In this document: positions 5,646-10,737 of the stretch, piece by piece
How the letters are laid out: every line of letters begins with the position of its first letter
Numbering within the stretch: the stretch's first letter is position 1
DNA from: Bacillota bacterium
GTDB lineage: Bacteria > Bacillota > Clostridia > Christensenellales > CAG-138
NCBI GenBank assembly: GCA_016288175.1
Contig: JAEEYN010000002.1
Coordinates: forward strand, 1 to 10,737
Direction of reading: 5' to 3'
DNA length: 10,737 bases
Made by a program: the position numbers and the translations under genes
The notes under the pieces: model-generated
Seen by the model: only the letters and a program-made list of their open reading frames with translations
Told to the model about the DNA's origin: nothing
Databases searched by the model: none

Positions 5646-6416
5646 ATGGCTAAAGTGATCGCGATCGCGAACCAGAAGGGCGGCGTCGGAAAGACGACTA
5701 CTGCCGTTAATCTCGCTACCTGTGTTGCACAGCAGGGGAAACGTGCGCTTCTTGTCGATATCGACCCTCAGGGCAACGCAACGAGCGGCATGGGCGTCGA
5801 CAAAGACAGCTGCGAATACAGCATTTATGACATGTTGATTAACGGAATTTCCGCCGAGAAAATAATAATTCCGACGAAAGTTCCGAATTTGATGCTTCTT
5901 CCCGCTCGAATCGAGCTTGCCGGCGCCGAGATCGAGCTTGTGAGCCTTATGTCGCGCGAGTTCAAGCTTAAGAACGCACTGCGCGGTATCCAGCACCAGT
6001 TTGATTATATAATTACCGATTGTCCTCCTTCGCTCGGTCTTCTGACACTCAACGCACTTGCTGCAGCCGATACGCTGCTCGTGCCGATACAGTGTGAATA
6101 CTATGCGCTCGAGGGGCTTTCGCAGCTAATGAACACCGTCCGGTTAGTACGTCAGAATCTGAACCCCGACCTCGAAGTCGAGGGCGTCGTGATGACTATG
6201 TATGACGCAAGGACCAAGCTTTCCGCTCAGGTCGTCGGCGAAGTCAAAAAGTTCTTTAAGAACAAGGTTTATGACACGATCATCCCGCGTTCCGTCCGCC
6301 TCGGCGAAGCGCCGAGTTTCGGCCTTCCGATCACTCTTTACGATTCAAAATGCAACGCTTCGAAAGCCTACAGAAGCCTTGCCGGAGAGCTGATCGAAGA
6401 TGACGGGGAAGATTAA
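5646..6416 (+). CDS. parA: Chromosome-partitioning ATPase ParA (Soj)
   Basis: A 256-residue deviant-Walker P-loop ATPase that binds DNA non-specifically as an ATP dimer and works with ParB-parS to segregate origins; in Bacillus, Soj also controls DnaA. Seen: KGGVGKTT (11-18) with the ParA-type signature lysine K11, VDIDPQGNAT (37-46), the Walker B region DYIITDCPPSLG (120-131) and EYYALEGL (151-158). The C-terminal part has the IPRSVRLGEAPSFGLPI stretch typical of Soj. There is no N-terminal helix-turn-helix, so this is the chromosomal type. The start at 5646 has GGGAGG five bases upstream; the frame is open to 5607, but that ATG is at the transcription start. parB follows after 55 bases. Confidence 0.97.
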   Translation: MAKVIAIANQKGGVGKTTTAVNLATCVAQQGKRALLVDIDPQGNATSGMGVDKDSCEYSIYDMLINGISAEKIIIPTKVPNLMLLPARIELAGAEIELVSLMSREFKLKNALRGIQHQFDYIITDCPPSLGLLTLNALAAADTLLVPIQCEYYALEGLSQLMNTVRLVRQNLNPDLEVEGVVMTMYDARTKLSAQVVGEVKKFFKNKVYDTIIPRSVRLGEAPSFGLPITLYDSKCNASKAYRSLAGELIEDDGED

Positions 6417-6423
6417 TTTTACA

Positions 6424-6452
6424 TTTTGACTGCTTTAAATGCATTGTATAAT
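6424..6452 (+). promoter_or_regulatory. Internal promoter for parB
   Basis: A perfect TATAAT (6447-6452) in the parA-parB gap is preceded by TTTTGACT (6424-6431). Read as TTGACT the spacer is a short 15 bases; read as TTTTGA it is 17. The element would let parB be expressed beyond read-through from parA, raising the ParB:ParA ratio. Confidence 0.6.
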
Positions 6453-6471
6453 TTGAATTTATGAGGTACCT

Positions 6472-7329
6472 ATGAAAGGACTTGGAAAGGGTTTGGACGC
6501 GCTTCTCGGCGGAAGCAGCATCCCGGAAGGCAGCACGGTAAGCACGCTTTCCGTCTATCTGATCGACACGAATTTCGATCAGCCGCGCAAAACCTTCGAT
6601 GAAGCGAAGCTCAAGGAGCTTTCGGTCAGCATTGAGCAGCACGGCGTCGTTCAGCCGATCATCGTCAAAAAATCCGATGACCGTTATAAAATCATCGCCG
6701 GCGAGCGCCGATTCCGTGCCGCGCGTATGGCCGGACTGAACGAAGTTCCGGTGATCGTGCGCGATCTTGACGAACAGGAGGTGCTTGAGGTTTCTCTGAT
6801 CGAAAACCTTCAGCGCGAAAACCTGAATCCGATCGAAGAAGCCGCCGCGATTCGTGCACTTATGGACGAGCATGACCTTACCCAGGAGGAAGTGGCCAAA
6901 CGGCTCGGAAAATCCCGTCCCGCAGTCGCGAATTCCGTGCGCCTGCTCGCGCTTCCCGAGGAGATCCGCAATCTTTTGCTTGACGGAAAGCTTCAGGCAG
7001 GCCACTGCCGCGTTCTTGCTTCGATCCCCGACGATCAGCTGATGATCAATACGGCGATCAAGGCTGCTGACGGCGAATGGTCGGTTCGCGAGACCGAGCA
7101 GCGCGTTGCTTCGCTGCTCGCGCTGAAGTCGCTCGAGCGCAAACAGCCAAAGCGTTCCCGGCTTTCAAACGATATCCGCCATGCTCAGGACAAGCTCCGC
7201 GAGCGTCTCGGAACGAAGGTCAGCTTCAAGGGCGATGACGACAGGGGAAAGATCGTTATCGAATACTTCAGCAAGGACGAACTGACGAATATTTACGATC
7301 TAATCATGGGCGAAAAAGCCGAAGAATAA
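6472..7329 (+). CDS. parB: Chromosome-partitioning protein ParB (Spo0J)
   Basis: A 285-residue CTP-dependent DNA-sliding clamp that loads at parS, spreads, and recruits condensin (SMC). It begins with the conserved MKGLGKGLDALLGG, the N-terminal peptide known to stimulate ParA ATPase. The CTP-binding region includes AGERRFRAARMAG (76-88), with the GERR motif at 77-80, and ENLQREN (111-117). A helix-turn-helix follows (about 137-158, LTQEEVAKRLGKSRPAV) for parS recognition. The C-terminal part (about 200-285) fits the linker and dimerisation domain. Length is normal. The start has GAGG five bases upstream. Two perfect parS sites within 3 kb support direct function. Confidence 0.97.
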   Translation: MKGLGKGLDALLGGSSIPEGSTVSTLSVYLIDTNFDQPRKTFDEAKLKELSVSIEQHGVVQPIIVKKSDDRYKIIAGERRFRAARMAGLNEVPVIVRDLDEQEVLEVSLIENLQRENLNPIEEAAAIRALMDEHDLTQEEVAKRLGKSRPAVANSVRLLALPEEIRNLLLDGKLQAGHCRVLASIPDDQLMINTAIKAADGEWSVRETEQRVASLLALKSLERKQPKRSRLSNDIRHAQDKLRERLGTKVSFKGDDDRGKIVIEYFSKDELTNIYDLIMGEKAEE

Positions 7330-7345
7330 AGGATTTTCGAAGAAT

Positions 7346-8212
7346 ATGTATCTTGCGAACGCTTGGAAGGATTTTGAAATAATTGACGCCGGAAACGGCG
7401 AAAAACTCGAGCGGTGGGGGGATGCTGTTCTCCTTCGCCCCGACCCGCAGGCGGTCTGGCCGATGAAGCAGCCCGATTTTTTTGACGCGCATTATCTTCG
7501 CTCGAGCGCGGGCGGCGGCGAATGGGATTTTAAGCGCAGGCTTCCCGAAAGCTGGACGATCCGCTATAAAGACCTCCGCTTCATCGTTCGTCCGACCGGT
7601 TTCAAGCACACCGGGCTTTTCCCCGAGCAGGCCGTCAACTGGGATTTCATGCGCGGTTTTGTTGAAAAATATAAGAAAAAAACCGATGAACCGTTCCGCG
7701 TACTGAATCTTTTCGCATACACTGGCGGAGCGACTGCTGCGCTTGCCGCCGCCGCAGCCGAGGTCGTGCATGTCGACGCGGCGAAGGGCATGGTCGCCTG
7801 GGCGAAGAACAACCTCGCCGAATCCGGACTTTCCGATAAGCCCGTACGCTTTATTATCGATGACGCTTTGAAATTTGTGCAGCGTGAAAAACGGCGCGGC
7901 AGGGAATACGAAGGCATTCTGATGGATCCTCCGAGCTACGGACGCGGGCCGACGGGGGAGATGTGGCGCATCGAGGAGGGGCTGTTCCCGCTTGTCAGCG
8001 AATGTGCGGACCTTCTCAGCAAAAACGCAGGTTTCTTCCTTATAAATTCCTATACGACCGGCCTTGCGCCGACCGTTGTTCGAAATGTGCTCAAAGTTGC
8101 CGTCGGAAAGCGCGGCGGAAAGATCGAATCCGACGAGATCGGCCTTCCGATCGGCGACGGAAAGCTGACCCTGCCCTGCGGCTGCACCGGCCGCTGGTAC
8201 CGCGAGCTGTAA
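7346..8212 (+). CDS. Class I SAM-dependent methyltransferase (COG1092/RlmI-like, PUA-less)
   Basis: A 288-residue cytoplasmic methyltransferase, probably acting on RNA. SAM-binding motif I is NLFAYTGGAT (121-130), followed by VHVDAAKG (141-148), an acidic IDDAL (171-175), and motif IV DPPSYGRGP (194-202), the form seen in the RlmI-like group. E. coli RlmI, which makes m5C1962 in 23S rRNA, is about 396 residues and has an N-terminal PUA domain; here only about 110 residues precede motif I and no PUA pattern is evident. The expected cysteine of motif VI is not seen: the matching strand reads FFLINSYTTG, which raises doubt about m5C chemistry. It starts 16 nt after parB with AAAGGA upstream, so it is probably co-transcribed with parB. 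Confidence 0.85.
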   Translation: MYLANAWKDFEIIDAGNGEKLERWGDAVLLRPDPQAVWPMKQPDFFDAHYLRSSAGGGEWDFKRRLPESWTIRYKDLRFIVRPTGFKHTGLFPEQAVNWDFMRGFVEKYKKKTDEPFRVLNLFAYTGGATAALAAAAAEVVHVDAAKGMVAWAKNNLAESGLSDKPVRFIIDDALKFVQREKRRGREYEGILMDPPSYGRGPTGEMWRIEEGLFPLVSECADLLSKNAGFFLINSYTTGLAPTVVRNVLKVAVGKRGGKIESDEIGLPIGDGKLTLPCGCTGRWYREL

Positions 8213-8236
8213 AAGCCTCGATTTCTATTAGAAAAA

Positions 8237-9592
8237 ATGCTTAACGTCATCTATGAAGACAATCATCTGCTTGTTTGCGAAAAGCCTGCGAACATGCCCG
8301 TTCAGGCGGACTCGAGCGGCGACCGCGACCTTCTGACGGAAGCGAAGGATTACATCAAGCGGAAATACGAAAAACCCGGCGAGGTCTTCCTCGGCCTTGT
8401 GCACCGCCTCGACCGTCCGGTCGGCGGTGTTATGGTTTTTGCGCGCACAAGCAAGGCTGCCGCCCGTTTGACCGATGCCGTGAAAGCCCGCAGAGTGAAG
8501 AAGAAATATGCGGCTATCGTCACAAAATCACTTCCGACATACGGTAATTTAATAAGCTATATTATAAAAGATGAATCAACGCACTCCGCGCTGCTCGTTC
8601 CTGAAGGTACACCCGGCGCGCAGCGTGCGAGCCTTTCCTATGCCGCCGTATGCAAAAAAGCGGGGAAAACGCTCATCGATATCGATTTGCACACAGGCCG
8701 CCATCATCAGATCCGCGCTCAGTTCGCGGGCATCGGCTGCCCCCTTTACGGCGATCAGCGCTATAACCCGGAAGCCATGCCCGGCCAGCAGATTGCACTG
8801 TATGCCTACAGCCTGACTTTCGAGCACCCTACGCTTAAAGAAAGCATGACCTTCACCTGCACCCCCCGCGGCGAAAGCTGGACGGGCTTTTCGGACGAGC
8901 TGACGGCGCTTTCATGCGGCGTGCGCTGCTGCTATACCGATCCGGACGTTATCGCCGTCAACAAGGAACCCGGCGTCGCCTGCGCGATCCGCGACGGGGG
9001 AGAGGATACCCTCGAAGCGCGGCTGCTCTCCGCTTTCGGCGAGATCTATCCCGTACATCGCCTTGACGCTCCGACAACAGGGCTCGTGCTTTTTGCCCGA
9101 AACGAAAAAACAGAGGAGGCGCTGAGCGGCCTGATCCACGACCGCAAACTCAAAAAGTATTATCATACAAGGATTTTCGGCGTTCCTCCGAAGAAGGAAG
9201 ACGTTCTCCGGCTCTATGCCGAAAAGGATGCGGAGCGCTCCGAAGTGAAGGTTTTCGACCGTCCGACGCCTGCTTCGCGGGAGATGATCACCGCCTACCG
9301 ACTTCTTGAGACCGAGCGGGGGACGGGGGAGAGGCCGACGACTTCGCTGCTCGAGATCGAGCTTATGACGGGACGGACGCACCAGATCCGCGCAAGCCTT
9401 GCGCATATCGGCTGCCCCGTTGTCGGCGACGACAAATACGGCGACAGGCAGAAGAATAAAGCCTTCCCGACCGGGCTTCAGCTTTGCGCCGTGCGCGTAG
9501 AGTTCCCCGATGATCTTTCCGTACCGCCGCGCCTTAAAGGCAAGAAGCTTTCCGTCGACGCTCCTTTTGAGGAAAAGCCCTTCCGCGGATAA
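8237..9592 (+). CDS. Tandem RluA-family pseudouridine synthase (two catalytic domains)
   Basis: A 451-residue protein made of two complete RluA-type domains, each of which would normally be a separate RNA uridine isomerase. Domain 1 (about 1-222) has CEKPANMPVQ (14-23), HRLDRPVGGVMVFAR (56-70) with predicted catalytic D59, and TGRHHQIRAQ (153-162). Domain 2 (about 225-451) has VNKEPGVA (241-248), VHRLDAPTTGLVLFAR (273-288) with D277, and TGRTHQIRAS (378-387). Both catalytic aspartates and both arginine loops are intact and the two halves are clearly diverged. No S4 domain is present. The frame is open throughout, with no sign of a missed stop. The methyltransferase stop is 24 nt upstream, and no convincing Shine-Dalgarno is visible; the start is chosen because LNVIYEDNHLLV is the normal family N-terminus. 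rRNA or tRNA targets are probable but not assignable. Confidence 0.9.
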   Translation: MLNVIYEDNHLLVCEKPANMPVQADSSGDRDLLTEAKDYIKRKYEKPGEVFLGLVHRLDRPVGGVMVFARTSKAAARLTDAVKARRVKKKYAAIVTKSLPTYGNLISYIIKDESTHSALLVPEGTPGAQRASLSYAAVCKKAGKTLIDIDLHTGRHHQIRAQFAGIGCPLYGDQRYNPEAMPGQQIALYAYSLTFEHPTLKESMTFTCTPRGESWTGFSDELTALSCGVRCCYTDPDVIAVNKEPGVACAIRDGGEDTLEARLLSAFGEIYPVHRLDAPTTGLVLFARNEKTEEALSGLIHDRKLKKYYHTRIFGVPPKKEDVLRLYAEKDAERSEVKVFDRPTPASREMITAYRLLETERGTGERPTTSLLEIELMTGRTHQIRASLAHIGCPVVGDDKYGDRQKNKAFPTGLQLCAVRVEFPDDLSVPPRLKGKKLSVDAPFEEKPFRG

Positions 9593-9621
9593 CCCGAGAT
9601 TTTCTTATAAAACCGATAAAA

Positions 9622-10737
9622 ATGAGCATCTTTGCCGAACATTTCGATATCGTTGTTGCCGGCGCCGGCCATGCCGGAGTCGAAGCTGCCCTTGCCTGCG
9701 CGAGAATGGGCTTTAGTACACTTTGCCTTTGCCTGAACCTCGATTCCGTCGCGCTCTGTGCCTGCAATCCCGCGATCGGCGGAACGAGCAAGGGCCATCT
9801 CGTCCGCGAGATCGATGCGCTCGGCGGCGAAATGGGTCTTGCGGCGGACGACACCTTCCTGCAGATGCGGATGCTGAACCTTTCGAAAGGTCCCGCAGTG
9901 CATTCCCTCCGCGCCCAGATCGACAAAAACCGCTATCATCTGCGGATGAAGCACGCGCTCGAATCGCAGGAAAACCTCACCCTCCGGCAGGACGAAGTTG
10001 AGCGAATAATCGTGAAAAACGGCCGTATTTCCGGGGTCATCTGCGCCGGCGGAATGGAGTATTCCTGCGCCGCGCTCGTCATCTGCGCCGGCGTCTACCT
10101 CAAAGCAAAGATCCATATCGGCGAATTCAGCCGCGAGCAGGGTCCCTCCGGCCTCGCCCGCGCTTCCGGCCTTTCCGAAAGCCTTTCGGAGCTCGGATTC
10201 ACCCTCCGCCGCTTCAAGACCGGCACACCTCCTCGCGTCTCCCTGCGCAGCCTCGATCTTTCGAAAATGGAACCTCAGCCCGGCGATATCCCGATCCCCC
10301 ATTTTTCATTCCTGCCGAACAGGCCGGAACGCGGGCAGATGCGCTGCTTCCTGACCTATACGAACGCGGACACGCACGCCGCGATCCTCGCCAACCTTGA
10401 CCGTTCGCCGATGTTCAGCGGAAAAATCAACGCCGCGCCGACGCGTTACTGTCCCTCCATCGAGGATAAGCTCATTCGCTTTAAGGACAAGGAACGGCAC
10501 CAGCTTTTCATTGAACCCGAGGGAGAATTCACCGACGAAATGTATGTTCAGGGCTTCTCCACAAGCCTGCCGAAGGATGTTCAGCGCGAAGCACTTCGGA
10601 CTGTCCCCGGCCTTGAAAACGCTGAGATCATGCGCTACGGCTACGCGATCGAGTATGACTGCATCGATCCGACCGCACTCGACCTTACGCTCGGCAGCAA
10701 GGCGATCCCCGGTCTGTATTTCGCGGGCCAGATCAAC
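9622..10737 (+). CDS. mnmG: tRNA uridine-5-carboxymethylaminomethyl modification enzyme MnmG (C-terminal part missing)
   Basis: FAD-dependent enzyme that with MnmE installs (carboxymethyl)aminomethyl groups at position 5 of the wobble uridine in certain tRNAs. The 372 visible residues open with FDIVVAGAGHAGVEAA, the dinucleotide-binding loop (GAGHAG 14-19). Then come CNPAIGGTSKGHLVREIDAL (48-67) and LNLSKGPAVHSLRAQ (85-99). TRYCPSIEDK (274-283) carries C277, at the same number as the functional Cys277 of the E. coli enzyme; C48 corresponds to Cys47. The MnmG form with a 'SKGPAVHSLRAQ' loop is common in Clostridia. Complete proteins are about 620-630 residues, so roughly 250 lie beyond the right edge. 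It starts 29 nt after the pseudouridine synthase gene with no clear Shine-Dalgarno, so it may depend on upstream translation or transcription. Confidence 0.95.
   Translation, partial: MSIFAEHFDIVVAGAGHAGVEAALACARMGFSTLCLCLNLDSVALCACNPAIGGTSKGHLVREIDALGGEMGLAADDTFLQMRMLNLSKGPAVHSLRAQIDKNRYHLRMKHALESQENLTLRQDEVERIIVKNGRISGVICAGGMEYSCAALVICAGVYLKAKIHIGEFSREQGPSGLARASGLSESLSELGFTLRRFKTGTPPRVSLRSLDLSKMEPQPGDIPIPHFSFLPNRPERGQMRCFLTYTNADTHAAILANLDRSPMFSGKINAAPTRYCPSIEDKLIRFKDKERHQLFIEPEGEFTDEMYVQGFSTSLPKDVQREALRTVPGLENAEIMRYGYAIEYDCIDPTALDLTLGSKAIPGLYFAGQIN

Noticed and set aside
9478..10302. A 274-residue leftward open frame opposite the pseudouridine synthase end and mnmG
   Set aside because: MnmG motifs are unmistakable on the other strand; the leftward product is low-complexity Ala/Gly/Asp/Arg-rich and matches no family.
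1..10737. Mobile elements, CRISPR, tRNA/rRNA genes, DnaA-box cluster
   Set aside because: No transposase, terminal inverted repeats, regularly spaced repeats, tRNA folds or TTATCCACA-like clusters were seen, although the origin is probably nearby.

Overview
The window looks like an origin-proximal chromosomal segment of an endospore-forming (or spore-former-derived) member of the Clostridia. The pointers are spmA/spmB, a folT-type ECF S component behind a tetrahydrofolate (THF) riboswitch, a Soj/Spo0J-type parAB pair with two perfect parS sites, and a clostridial-style MnmG. Base composition is moderately GC-rich and the standard genetic code is used (TGA closes spmA and spmB). The genus cannot be named from this sequence alone.

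Layout. Positions 1-1947 are read leftwards: a promoter, a THF riboswitch, folT (folate uptake) and folC (folate polyglutamylation; C-terminal end cut by the window edge). Together they form a folate capture-and-retention operon that is probably shut off by reduced folate. From about 2054 everything is read rightwards. A LOG-family phosphoribohydrolase, a small UspA-like protein and a small acidic hypothetical protein follow an extended -10 promoter. A perfect parS site (3574-3589) lies just before spmA-spmB, which overlap by 4 nt. comB (2-phosphosulfolactate phosphatase family) has its own promoter and a strong Rho-independent terminator. A second perfect parS (5534-5549) sits between that terminator and the parA promoter. 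parA and parB each have a sigma-A-like promoter, and parB is followed closely by a COG1092-like methyltransferase, a 451-residue protein made of two RluA-type pseudouridine synthase domains, and mnmG (cut by the right edge).

How the genes fit together. The rightward half joins chromosome segregation (ParA, ParB, parS) to an apparent RNA-modification run (methyltransferase, double pseudouridine synthase, MnmG). This is a rearranged version of the classical mnmG-rsmG-parA-parB origin neighbourhood. The two parS sites bracket spmAB-comB and probably act as ParB nucleation points.

The most notable items are the THF riboswitch with an enlarged third arm and a candidate translational switch, the tandem RluA fusion with both catalytic aspartates intact, the charged N-terminal extension on FolT, the parS overlapping a possible sporulation-type promoter, and a Cys-rich UspA-like protein next to a LOG enzyme. 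I see no mobile element, CRISPR array, tRNA or rRNA, and no clear evidence of a wholly new system.
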